Shown here: positions 41,396 through 49,950 of the stretch, piece by piece
Layout: every line of letters starts with the position of its first letter
How positions within the stretch are numbered: position 1 is the first letter of the stretch
Origin: Bacteroidota bacterium
GTDB taxonomy: Bacteria; Bacteroidota; Bacteroidia; Bacteroidales; Dysgonomonadaceae
Reading direction: 5' to 3'
Assembly (NCBI GenBank): GCA_023622765.1
Contig: JAMNYO010000049.1
Location: 1 to 64,000 of the forward strand
DNA length: 64,000 bases
Notes under the pieces: generated by a model
The model's input: the letters and a program-made list of their open reading frames with translations, nothing else
Databases searched by the model: none
What the model was told of the DNA's origin: nothing
Translations under genes and position numbers: made by a program

Positions 41396-41601
41396 TTATC
41401 ATACGTTGTTCACAAGCAGCAAAGTTAATAATTTATTTCGTTTCTGTTACAAGTTGCTTGTGGATAATCCGAAGATAGCAGAGGGACAAAAAAGGGTAAA
41501 TTGATTTGGAGGTCTCTGTTATTTTTATACCGTGCAACTTTTTTAAATTTCAAAATTTATTTTTCAAATTCTATGCACAGTTCATGCACAACTTATCAAC
41601 A
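41396..41601. other. Candidate replication origin segment with DnaA-box-like sites
   Basis: In the 593-base divergent gap between nadA and the phosphatase-like gene there is a perfect DnaA box, TTATCCACA on the minus strand (41459-41467), and a one-mismatch box TTATCAACA on the plus strand (41593-41601). Weaker two-mismatch sites are TTGTTCACA (41406-41414), CTATGCACA (41571-41579) and TCATGCACA (41582-41590). An AT-rich stretch lies at about 41521-41570. The arrangement resembles an oriC. A dnaA gene is not in view. The remaining parts of the gap (41212-41395 and 41602-41804) hold no gene that I can support. Confidence 0.45.
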
Positions 41602-41691
41602 AATAAAGAACCATTGGTAAAAACATTTTAAATATCTAAAATATAGGTACATTCTTGCTTTTACTCCCTTTATATGAAACAAACTTTTTTG

Positions 41692-41699
41692 TACTTTTG
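41692..41699 (+). promoter_or_regulatory. -7 promoter element before the phosphatase-like gene
   Basis: TACTTTTG matches TAnnTTTG exactly, about 105 bases before the start codon at 41805. No clear -33 partner is seen. Confidence 0.4.
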
Positions 41700-41804
41700 T
41701 GCATATGGAACCGCATTAAGCATGCATTTGGCTTTATAGCCTATAATAAGTAGAGTAAATAAAATGTGTTTTGCGAAACGTTGTATTTTATTACAAATAT
41801 AACA

Positions 41805-42875
41805 ATGGTTAAGGGATTACACCAACTTTTTTTTCTTTTCTCGCTGTCCGCTTTTATAAGTGGTTGCGCTTCAACCATTAAAATCTCTTCTGTCGTTGAG
41901 AAAGAGCCGGAAGGAGATTTTTTGTTGAAGTGGGAGGTGAGTCCTGATAGGGAGGGGGTAATTGAGATTTATTCTTCTTCAACCGATAGTGCCCTTGAAA
42001 ATTTCATGCCTCTCGCATCGGCTAATGTGGCTGATCAGGTAATACGTGTCAATCCTTCCGGTACAGGGGTAAGGGAATTTTTTGTTTTGCGAACCGCGGG
42101 TGTCCATTCCGGTGTAGTATCCAATAGGCTTATCGATATGGATAACATCAAAAATTTCAGGGATCTAGGTGGTTATTTCACGGTTGACAACTATCAAGTA
42201 AGGTGGGGTGAAATGTATCGTTCGGCCGACTTAAGCAGCGCTAATTTACAGGATCATGACAAGATACGTAGATTGAATATTAAAACGGTCATCGATTTTC
42301 GTTCAGAGAAAACTGCGAACCGATACCCTATTCTTCTTCATTCTTCTATTCGGAAGGTATCGCTTCCACTTGCACCTATGGATGCGGCTAAACTTGATGA
42401 ACTGCTTAATAAAGGTGATTTTGACCGCAGCGATGCGATACGTTACATGCAAGATGCATACGTGGATATCCTTGAAAACCACAAGGAGGAATTTGGTGAA
42501 CTTTTCAATCTGCTAGCGAATGATAGCAATTACCCGGTTCTTTTAACAGAGTCATTGGGGAAGGATGGCGTGGGATTGGTCAGTTACCTTATCTTATATG
42601 TTTTGGGCGTTTCACCCGTTGTATTGGAGCAAGATTACATGTTGTCTAACCAGTGCATCGATCCCGCTACTGAAAAAATTGATGCCACTAACCTTTCGGA
42701 GCCAATGCAAGAAGCGGTAACGGCCATGCTTTCAGTTAATCGGGCTTATCTGAATTATGCGATCGATCATATCATTAAAACATACGGTTCGGTAGACAAT
42801 TACCTGGAGAATGAGTTGCGGGTAACCCCAGGAAAGCGAAGCTTATTGCGAAAATACCTTCTTTACCCTTTTTAA
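41805..42875 (+). CDS. Lipoprotein related to tyrosine phosphatases, catalytic residues lost
   Basis: A 356-residue exported protein with a lipobox (LSAFISGCAS). A beta domain covers about 20-105; the rest (about 110-356) fits the dual-specificity/tyrosine phosphatase group called Y_phosphatase3, with NFRDLGGY, VRWGEMYRSADLSS and a TVIDFRSE motif. The P-loop, normally HCTAGKDRTG, reads TESLGKDGVG: the catalytic Cys is Glu249 and the Arg is Gly255. It should therefore be a pseudophosphatase that may bind but not hydrolyse phosphate. The start was set at ATG 41805; the in-frame GTG at 41766 adds unlike residues. Helicase follows after 72 bases. Confidence 0.85.
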   Translation: MVKGLHQLFFLFSLSAFISGCASTIKISSVVEKEPEGDFLLKWEVSPDREGVIEIYSSSTDSALENFMPLASANVADQVIRVNPSGTGVREFFVLRTAGVHSGVVSNRLIDMDNIKNFRDLGGYFTVDNYQVRWGEMYRSADLSSANLQDHDKIRRLNIKTVIDFRSEKTANRYPILLHSSIRKVSLPLAPMDAAKLDELLNKGDFDRSDAIRYMQDAYVDILENHKEEFGELFNLLANDSNYPVLLTESLGKDGVGLVSYLILYVLGVSPVVLEQDYMLSNQCIDPATEKIDATNLSEPMQEAVTAMLSVNRAYLNYAIDHIIKTYGSVDNYLENELRVTPGKRSLLRKYLLYPF

Positions 42876-42900
42876 GGGTCTTATATCCAATTTATTTTCA

Positions 42901-42908
42901 TACCTTTG
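42901..42908 (+). promoter_or_regulatory. -7 promoter element before the DEAD-box helicase gene
   Basis: TACCTTTG matches TAnnTTTG exactly and is followed by GCGG, a frequent context. It lies 40 bases before the helicase ATG. A short ACCCTT/AAGGGT hairpin overlaps the preceding stop codon. Confidence 0.5.
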
Positions 42909-42947
42909 CGGCCAATTTAAACGTTTAGGTTATCTTTTTTTCGTAAA

Positions 42948-44669
42948 ATGAAAACATTTGAAGAGCTGGGGATTATGCCCCAGATACTGAAAGCCGTCAA
43001 CGAATTGGGCTTTCAACAACCCATGCCGGTCCAAAGTGAGGTAATCCCTCATTTACTAGGCGATACGCGGGATATTATCGCGTTGGCTCAAACGGGAACC
43101 GGTAAGACCGCAGCATTTGGTATCCCTATCATCCAAAAAACAGACACGACTAACCGGGTTCCGCAAACGTTGATACTGTGTCCTACCCGGGAGTTGTGTC
43201 TCCAGATTGCAGGCGACCTGAGCGACCTGTCGGTTTACGTGGAAGGGATAAAAATTTTGCCGGTGTATGGTGGTTCCAGTATTGAAAGCCAAATTAGGGC
43301 ACTTACACGTGGGGTGCATATCATCGTGGCAACGCCGGGAAGGCTTATTGATCTGATTAAACGGGGGACCGCGTCTCTTGAAAACGTGCGAACCGTGGTT
43401 CTTGACGAAGCGGATGAGATGCTCAACATGGGTTTCGCAGAGGATATCGACGAGATATTATCAAATGTACCCGATGAACGCGGTATGTTGCTCTTTTCAG
43501 CCACGATGCCCCAGGAGATCGCCAAGATCACGCGGAACTACATGAATGACCCGGTTGAAATCACCATCGGGAGAAAGAACGAGGGTGCCACCAACGTACG
43601 CCATATCTATTACATGGTGCATCCAAAGGATAAGTATTTGGCTCTAAAGAGAGTGGTGGATTATTATCCCAATATTTACGGCATCGTTTTTTGCAGGACC
43701 CGAAAAGAAACCCAAGAGATCGCGGATAACCTGATGAAGGATGGGTACAATGCCGACTCGTTGCACGGTGACCTTTCTCAAGCACAGCGCGATCACGTGA
43801 TGAACAAGTTCAGGAACCGTAACCTGCAACTGCTGGTGGCGACCGATGTGGCCGCACGGGGACTTGACGTGGAGAGTATATCGCATATCATCAATTACGG
43901 GTTGCCGGAAGACAACGATATCTACACCCACCGAAGTGGTCGGACGGGAAGGGCTGGTAAAACAGGTACTTCCATCTCGTTGGTTCACCTGAAGGATAAA
44001 GGAAAGATTGCCCGCATTGAGAAAGCGATTAACAAAACGTTCGAAAAACGTCCGATCCCTTCTGGCGACATTATTTGCGAGAAGCAGTTGTTTAACTTCG
44101 TGGATAAGATCGAGAAGGTGAAAGTCAACGAGGCGGAGATCGAGCGCTTGTTGCCTTCCATCTTTCGGAAGTTGGAGTGGTTGGAAAAGGAGGATATTAT
44201 CAAACGGGTGGTGTCGCTCGAGTTCAACCGGCTCATCGATTATTACCAGCAGGCCGATGAGATTCATGAACCCTCCGACTCTCCTTCCCGCAAGGAGAAG
44301 GGTCTTTTCTCCCGCAAATCGAAAGAGATGAAAGGCAATCGGCAGCCCGAGAGTGGCTATACCCGCCTTTTCATCAACGTGGGGAAGGTTGACGGGGTTA
44401 ACCCGTCCATCTTGATGGGCTTTATCAACGACCACGTGAAGAGTAAAGTGCCGGTAGGGAAGATCGACGTGATGAACAGCTTCTCCCTCTTTGAAGTGCC
44501 GGAAGAGGTCGTTGGCAAGGTGTTGAAATCGTTTACAGGGATGTACCTAGAGGATAGGAAGCTGGTGGTCCGATTGGACGGCGAGAAGCCGAAGGGGGGC
44601 ATGCGAAAGGAGAAAGACGATCGGGGTAAACGAAAAAAACCACGAGCAAGCCAACGAAAATACCGATAA
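42948..44669 (+). CDS. DEAD-box RNA helicase with DbpA-type RNA-binding domain
   Basis: A 573-residue ATP-dependent RNA helicase. Seen in order: Q motif (GFQQPMPVQSEVIP), motif I AQTGTGKT, PTRELCLQ, motif II DEAD, motif III SAT, ARGLD, and motif VI HRSGRTGRAGK. The C-terminal domain (about 465-540; YTRLFINVGKVDGVNPSIL) has the fold that in DbpA binds 23S rRNA, followed by a strongly basic tail (KPRASQRKYR). A role in ribosome assembly or cold adaptation is probable. All motifs are intact. It is transcribed alone. Confidence 0.96.
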   Translation: MKTFEELGIMPQILKAVNELGFQQPMPVQSEVIPHLLGDTRDIIALAQTGTGKTAAFGIPIIQKTDTTNRVPQTLILCPTRELCLQIAGDLSDLSVYVEGIKILPVYGGSSIESQIRALTRGVHIIVATPGRLIDLIKRGTASLENVRTVVLDEADEMLNMGFAEDIDEILSNVPDERGMLLFSATMPQEIAKITRNYMNDPVEITIGRKNEGATNVRHIYYMVHPKDKYLALKRVVDYYPNIYGIVFCRTRKETQEIADNLMKDGYNADSLHGDLSQAQRDHVMNKFRNRNLQLLVATDVAARGLDVESISHIINYGLPEDNDIYTHRSGRTGRAGKTGTSISLVHLKDKGKIARIEKAINKTFEKRPIPSGDIICEKQLFNFVDKIEKVKVNEAEIERLLPSIFRKLEWLEKEDIIKRVVSLEFNRLIDYYQQADEIHEPSDSPSRKEKGLFSRKSKEMKGNRQPESGYTRLFINVGKVDGVNPSILMGFINDHVKSKVPVGKIDVMNSFSLFEVPEEVVGKVLKSFTGMYLEDRKLVVRLDGEKPKGGMRKEKDDRGKRKKPRASQRKYR

Positions 44670-44854
44670 TAAGCCCTATCTTCTAACCTGGTTTTCGTGG
44701 GTATGTTTTTCGCTTTCAAGCAACAAACAATAAATTAATACCTGATAGTCGAGATTCTTAACCAAAAATTAACGAGACTGTAACTGGCTTGTAACATTTT
44801 AGAAAGACCTTTGTGGCGTAAATAATTTTATTATTTGTGACACAGAGATTTCTA

Positions 44855-47554
44855 ATGTTAATGATTCCCTTGATCCTGTTCCTATCCTTTTCTGCAGGAT
44901 CGTTTGCCCAAACCGGCGTTATCAAAGGGAAGATAGTGGATGCGAAAACCGATGAGCCGTTGATTGGGGCTTCGGTCGTAATAGAAGGAACCACCATTGG
45001 AGCTGCCGCCGACCTGGATGGCAACTTTATGATACGCGATATACCCCCGGGGGAACACACCCTTATCGCCTCCTACGTGGCCTACCTAACGGATATCATA
45101 GAGGGGATTAAGGTGGGCGCGAACGAAGAAACCATCGTTCAAATCTCGTTGCTTCCAGATGATATCGATTTACGAGAGGTGGAGGTTATCGCTCGGGCTA
45201 ATCGTGAGAGCGAAAATATTCTATTGATGGATCGACGGCAAGCCTTGGTGGCCACCCAATCGATGGGCGCACGTGAACTTTCTCGCAAGGGAATAAGTGA
45301 CGCCCTAGCGGCGGTAGCGAACGTGTCGGGTGTATCGCGGCAAGAGGGGGTGAAGAACGTGTTCGTCAGGGGGTTGGGCGATCGCTACAACGCCACCCTG
45401 CTGAACGGGTTTCCCATCCCATCGGAAGACCCGGAATACAAGAACATCGCCCTTGAGTTCTTCGGAACCGACATTATTCAGAATATTGATGTAAACAAGG
45501 TGTTTAGCGGAAAGAACTCCAGCGACGTGGGTGGTGCCATCATCAACATCAACTCCAAAGAGCTAATCGGTGATCGAGCCTTTAGCGCCGAGGCTTCCGG
45601 GGGGTTGAACAGCGAGGCGGTGCGGGTGGATTTTCTACGGGTTGATGGCAGCAACCTGTTGGGGTTTGCAAGGACGGCTCATCCTGCCGAGGGAACGTTC
45701 AATTTCTCCAACCGCCTCGATCCCCTTGAGGTGAGCTTGCCACTGAACCATGGTTTTGCCCTCTCCGGCGGCACTCGATTTCGAGTGGGTGCGAATGGCG
45801 ACCCGCTCACTTTTTTCGCGGTAGCCTCTCACTCGTCCGAACACTCCTTTACCGAGGAGATCGTGCGAAGCATCACCACGGGTAACGAGGATCCGTACCA
45901 AGATCAGGTAGGGAGCAAACATTCACGTAAGACCAGCCAACTGGCGTTGGCCAATGTGCGTTACGATATTAACCGAACCCATGTCCTCGCGTACAACTTT
46001 ATGATGGTACACGCGACCAACGAGTACACGGGGGAATACAACGGGCGAGACACCGAAAAGAACCAAGACCCCCCTTTTGGCGTCCATTTCAGACGGCAGC
46101 AGATTAACGATAACCTGTTGCTCACGAACCAACTCGCGTCGGATTGGGCGCTGTCGGACAACCTTACTTTGAAGGCGGGGGTATCCTATAATCACATAAG
46201 GGGTTTGGAACCTGATCGGCGGGAAAACTACCTTTACCTCACGCCCGAAGGTTTCTACGCGCTCATGGGCAGCAACCGTCAGAAGCGGTTCTTCTCGGAG
46301 TTGAAGGAGAGCGATATCAACGTGAAGGTAAGCTTGACTTACCGGTTGCGCGACCGGTTCGGTTCCGAAAACTCCTCGATCACCATCGGTTATGACGGTC
46401 GTTTCGTGGATGATGCCTTTGAATCGATCGAGTACAATTACGACCCGTATAACCCTGCCCCCTTTCAGCTTAACGAGGTGAGGCTTGATGAGGTATATAA
46501 CCCGTCCACTTATGCCGACGGGGGTTTCCGGATGACGCTGGGCGAGCCCAATACCTATCAGGTGAGGAAGTATATCCACTCGGGATACGCGGAAGGTGCT
46601 TATCAACTGGCGCACCACCTCACGGCGAATATCGGCTTTAGGCTAGATCACGTGGATATGACGGTGGAGTACGTGGTTGATCACGCGTCACCTGGTAGTT
46701 CGACGCTTGACAAGAAGCTATATGGCTTGCCCAGCTTGAACCTGAAGTATGATTTCAATCCCAAGAACAGTCTCCGCTTTGGCGCCAGCAAGACCTACAC
46801 CTTGCCACAATCGAAAGAGATATCGCCTTATCGCTACGTGAATATCGGCTTCGCAAGCCAAGGGAACGCCGATTTGAAACCTTCCGACAATTATAACGCC
46901 GACCTGAAGTGGGATTGCTATTTGAGTCCCTCGGAGTTGATTTCGTCGAACCTCTTCTACAAACGGGTGCTTAACCCCATCGCGCGGTTGGAGGTGGGAA
47001 ATTCGGCAGGAGTGCTTAAATATGATAATATAAGCGATTTTGCAAACGTGGTGGGGATCGAACTGGAGGTAAGGAAAACCCTTTTTGACCGATCGCATAC
47101 GGCATCGGGCAAGGTGAACCGTCTTTCGTTTGGGCTGAACGGCTCCTATATTTTCACTGAGATGGAGATCGATTATATCCAGAACAGCACCCGCAAGAGC
47201 CAGTTGGAAGGGGCATCGCCCTTTATTGGGAACCTCGATCTCTCCTATAATGTGATGAACAACGAGCGAAATGCCATCGTTTCATTGATCTTTACCTATT
47301 TCAGTCGCCGGATACACACCATTGGCATGCTCGGTTTCAAGGATATCGTTGGAGAGGGAGTGGGTACGCTCGACTTCGTCACTTCCTACCGGTTTACAAA
47401 CCACTTCACCGTGAAGTTTAAGGCAACTAACTTGTTGAACCCTCCCTACCGGTTGACACGCGAACGGAGCGGTTCCGACAAGGGAGAGAAGGTGGTTCTC
47501 AACGAATATAAAAAAGGAATGAACCTGAGCTTAGGTATAAGCTACGAGTTATAA
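44855..47554 (+). CDS. TonB-dependent receptor with carboxypeptidase-like N-terminal domain
   Basis: An 899-residue outer-membrane receptor. The signal peptide ends GSFAQ. A carboxypeptidase-like regulatory domain (about 20-100; IKGKIVDAKTDEPLIGASVV) precedes the plug (about 120-235; SRQEGVKNVFVRGLGDRYN) and a 22-strand-type barrel to residue 899 (ending SLGISYEL). It lacks the SusC-type signature, so it belongs to the group paired with a surface lipoprotein of another type. The start was taken at ATG 44855 (MLMIPLILF); GTG 44837 is also in frame. A beta-helix lipoprotein gene follows after 25 bp and surely forms a unit with it. The ligand is unknown; phosphate compounds are one guess given the Pit gene nearby. 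Confidence 0.93.
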   Translation: MLMIPLILFLSFSAGSFAQTGVIKGKIVDAKTDEPLIGASVVIEGTTIGAAADLDGNFMIRDIPPGEHTLIASYVAYLTDIIEGIKVGANEETIVQISLLPDDIDLREVEVIARANRESENILLMDRRQALVATQSMGARELSRKGISDALAAVANVSGVSRQEGVKNVFVRGLGDRYNATLLNGFPIPSEDPEYKNIALEFFGTDIIQNIDVNKVFSGKNSSDVGGAIININSKELIGDRAFSAEASGGLNSEAVRVDFLRVDGSNLLGFARTAHPAEGTFNFSNRLDPLEVSLPLNHGFALSGGTRFRVGANGDPLTFFAVASHSSEHSFTEEIVRSITTGNEDPYQDQVGSKHSRKTSQLALANVRYDINRTHVLAYNFMMVHATNEYTGEYNGRDTEKNQDPPFGVHFRRQQINDNLLLTNQLASDWALSDNLTLKAGVSYNHIRGLEPDRRENYLYLTPEGFYALMGSNRQKRFFSELKESDINVKVSLTYRLRDRFGSENSSITIGYDGRFVDDAFESIEYNYDPYNPAPFQLNEVRLDEVYNPSTYADGGFRMTLGEPNTYQVRKYIHSGYAEGAYQLAHHLTANIGFRLDHVDMTVEYVVDHASPGSSTLDKKLYGLPSLNLKYDFNPKNSLRFGASKTYTLPQSKEISPYRYVNIGFASQGNADLKPSDNYNADLKWDCYLSPSELISSNLFYKRVLNPIARLEVGNSAGVLKYDNISDFANVVGIELEVRKTLFDRSHTASGKVNRLSFGLNGSYIFTEMEIDYIQNSTRKSQLEGASPFIGNLDLSYNVMNNERNAIVSLIFTYFSRRIHTIGMLGFKDIVGEGVGTLDFVTSYRFTNHFTVKFKATNLLNPPYRLTRERSGSDKGEKVVLNEYKKGMNLSLGISYEL

Positions 47555-47579
47555 CCATATTAATTAAATTGTTTTTAAA

Positions 47580-48782
47580 ATGAAAAAGCTTTTACGTATT
47601 GTCGTGTTGGCAACCTTAGCGGCTGCTTTCACGTTTGTTTCATGTGATGATGAGAACGGTAACGGGAACAATGTAGACCCCGATAAAAAGGAAAATAACC
47701 TGTTGTCCGGCTCGGTCACGGGTACCATGCAGCTGTCCGCGGATATTGAGTATCAATTGACCGGTCCCCTTATCGTGGAAGAGGGTGGCGTGCTGGAAAT
47801 CCCGGCAGGAACGGTTATCAAGGCTCAAAAGGGCTTTAGCAAGTATATCTTGGTGCTGCAAGGCGGGAAGATTAACGCACGAGGAACCGCGGAAAAACCT
47901 ATCAAGATGATCGGCGATAAGGAGAATGCCGGCGAAGGTTACTGGGGCGGCCTTGTCATTAACGGGAAGGCACCCTTGGCCGATCCTGCGGAAAAGGGAA
48001 GTACTGAGGTGAATTCAGCGTACACGTACGGTGGGAACAACCCTTCCGACAACTCGGGCGTGATCACATACCTCGTTTTGGGGAACACGGGTGCACGCTC
48101 AAGTGCCGACGTGGAGCATAACGGGCTTACATTGAATGGCGTGGGTAACGGTACGAAGATCGAGAACCTCTACATTTACGATGGGGCGGACGATGGAATC
48201 GAGTTCTTTGGAGGTTCGGTCAACGTGAAGAATCTCCTGGTCGTCAATTCCGATGACGATATGTTTGACTTCACGCAGGGCTATAACGGTACCTTGGAGA
48301 ACGCGTATGGTGTTTGGGAAGTAGGTTACGAGAGTTCTGAATCAGACCCCCGCGGTATAGAGGCGGACGGGAACCTCGACGGCAAATTCAAGGACCATCC
48401 CAACCAATCCAACTTCACGGTCAAGAACATGACCATCGAGCTCAAGCTGGCTGCCGTGAGCGATGCGGAGGCAGCGGCGACAGCAGCACCTTACAAGTAC
48501 ATGCACGACGTGATCAAGTTGCGTCGCGGGGCTAACGCTACCATTACCAACGCGTTGGTGAAAGGTGTGGGCACCGCGAAAGACCTGGTGGACGTGACCG
48601 ATGGCAAGGGTGCCGGCGATACCCGCGCGAAGATTAGCTTGACCAACGCTTTGACCAGCAAAATCATCGGCAAGGAGATCAATACCCCCGAGGGTAGCAG
48701 CTACCCCGATGTCAAGGTCGAACCAGGCAACACCGGTTGCCCAACCAATCTATTTGACTGGACAGGATACAAGTTTAAATAG
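47580..48782 (+). CDS. Beta-helix surface lipoprotein paired with the TonB receptor
   Basis: A 400-residue lipoprotein with the signal ending in TFVSCDDE (Cys22). After an Asn/Gly/Asp-rich linker comes a right-handed beta-helix-like body (about 40-390) with many short turns (LVIEEGGVLEIPAGTVIKA-like text, NSDDDMFDFTQGYNGTLENA). The family is found next to TonB receptors in Bacteroidota, and I infer that it binds the ligand on the cell surface. It has no recognised enzyme motif. The composition is Gly/Asn/Asp rich, as in secreted adhesin-like proteins. A strong hairpin 40 bases downstream ends the transcript. Confidence 0.8.
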   Translation: MKKLLRIVVLATLAAAFTFVSCDDENGNGNNVDPDKKENNLLSGSVTGTMQLSADIEYQLTGPLIVEEGGVLEIPAGTVIKAQKGFSKYILVLQGGKINARGTAEKPIKMIGDKENAGEGYWGGLVINGKAPLADPAEKGSTEVNSAYTYGGNNPSDNSGVITYLVLGNTGARSSADVEHNGLTLNGVGNGTKIENLYIYDGADDGIEFFGGSVNVKNLLVVNSDDDMFDFTQGYNGTLENAYGVWEVGYESSESDPRGIEADGNLDGKFKDHPNQSNFTVKNMTIELKLAAVSDAEAAATAAPYKYMHDVIKLRRGANATITNALVKGVGTAKDLVDVTDGKGAGDTRAKISLTNALTSKIIGKEINTPEGSSYPDVKVEPGNTGCPTNLFDWTGYKFK

Positions 48783-48821
48783 AAGGGGATTCTTTCATGA
48801 GGGACTCCTCGCGATCGGTGG

Positions 48822-48857
48822 AAAGAAGTGCCTCGAACCGTATCGAGGTACTTCTTT
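48822..48857 (+). terminator. Terminator-like hairpin after the beta-helix lipoprotein gene
   Basis: A 15-bp stem from AAAGAAGTGCCTCGA and TCGAGGTACTTCTTT (one G-T pair) with a 6-base loop (accgta). Its 3' arm supplies the T-rich end. It lies between the lipoprotein gene and the MORN gene. Confidence 0.75.
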
Positions 48858-48898
48858 GACGTTGATTAACCAGTCGCTTTAATTATTATTGCTATCGT

Positions 48899-49444
48899 AT
48901 GGAAATATATTACAACCGGAAAAAGATCTGGATCATCCCTTTCTTATCCGCTTTCCTCTTCGCTGTTACTCTACTGGCGCAAAAACCGGAGGAAAATACC
49001 GGTGAACCTTACAAAGGAAGCCCCCAGTTGTTCCAGTCCAAACGCCTCTATTATATCGACAAGGCACAGACCCAGCTCTACACGGGTGAGTACAGGGAGT
49101 ATCATGATAATGGTACCCTTAAGCTAGAGATGCAGATACGTAACGGGCAGCCGGAAGGAACCTATATCGTCTACTTTGAAAATCGGAAGCCGAAAGAGGT
49201 ACGCTCCTATAAAGAGGGCAAACTGCATGGTCTATGGAGAAGCTACGACCCATCGGGGCAGCTTATTTCCGAGGCCGAGTACCGAAACGGGCTAAAGCAC
49301 GGCACGTGGCGAATATGGGATGAGCTGGGGAACCTCCGTTACGAGATGAACTACCGTGACGGTAAGAAGGTGGGCAATTGGAGGAAAACTTCACCAAAAC
49401 GTAACCGGAAATTTCTTATCGCACGCGTATCTTCGCGTGATTGA
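48899..49444 (+). CDS. MORN/YwqK-type repeat protein, exported
   Basis: A 181-residue protein. Residues 8-28 form a hydrophobic segment ending LLAQ, a likely signal peptide. Residues about 60-170 hold MORN-variant repeats of the YwqK kind, such as GTLKLEMQIRNGQPEGTYIV, GKLHGLWRSYDPSGQLISEA and NGLKHGTWRIWDELGNLRYE. In databases such genes often carry the name toxin-antitoxin YwqK antitoxin, with little support. A structural or surface role is more likely here. The protein ends in a basic tail (KTSPKRNRKF). It follows the receptor/lipoprotein pair and precedes a small carboxypeptidase-like domain protein, probably in one functional unit. Confidence 0.8.
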   Translation: MEIYYNRKKIWIIPFLSAFLFAVTLLAQKPEENTGEPYKGSPQLFQSKRLYYIDKAQTQLYTGEYREYHDNGTLKLEMQIRNGQPEGTYIVYFENRKPKEVRSYKEGKLHGLWRSYDPSGQLISEAEYRNGLKHGTWRIWDELGNLRYEMNYRDGKKVGNWRKTSPKRNRKFLIARVSSRD

Positions 49445-49468
49445 AAACCCTTTAAAAAACAAACGATC

Positions 49469-49840
49469 ATGCGTCATATAAAACCTATATTCTTGCTCGT
49501 GGCCGTTTTCCTGATATCTATATCGCTGCATGCGGATACTGAAAAGGGTGACGTGAAAAAAGGTGCTGAGTCAAGTCCTGTAGTTGTTAACGAAGGTGTG
49601 AAGGCGTTACAATTGCTTGGAACCATCGTGGACGCTGAAAACAACGAGACGCTTGCCGGAGCTTCAATTATAGTGAACGGTGAGAAGTATTATTCCGACC
49701 TGGAGGGTAAGTTTACTATTCCTCATATTAAGCCTGGTAAACAAGAACTGATTGTTGAGCTGATCTCTTACGAACCGGTGTCGATAGAGGTCGATGGCAG
49801 CAAGGATCGAACGATAACGATCAAGCTGTTGCAAAAGTAA
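49469..49840 (+). CDS. Small secreted protein with carboxypeptidase-like regulatory domain
   Basis: A 123-residue protein with a Sec signal peptide (ending LHAD). Residues about 48-122 are a single CarboxypepD_reg-like beta domain (LLGTIVDAENNETLAGASII, then GKFTIPHIKPGKQELIVEL). This is the same domain that starts the TonB receptor 2 kb upstream, here as a free-standing unit. Such isolated domains occur in Bacteroidota and may interact with receptor or surface proteins. The separation from the MORN gene is 24 bases, so they probably share a transcript. Confidence 0.82.
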   Translation: MRHIKPIFLLVAVFLISISLHADTEKGDVKKGAESSPVVVNEGVKALQLLGTIVDAENNETLAGASIIVNGEKYYSDLEGKFTIPHIKPGKQELIVELISYEPVSIEVDGSKDRTITIKLLQK

Positions 49841-49950
49841 TCCACCTCTCTCTCGTTCATGTCCGCACGGTACAAGTTCACTCGTGCGGGAAGGAATAAC
49901 TGGCAAGGTGACAATAGTAGGGCGAGCTTAAATTGGCGAGCAGACGATGG

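Noticed and set aside
43644-44435. 263-residue open frame on the minus strand
   Set aside because: Antisense to the DEAD-box helicase, with no start context or family text.
45923-46618. 231-residue open frame on the minus strand
   Set aside because: Antisense to the TonB receptor barrel.
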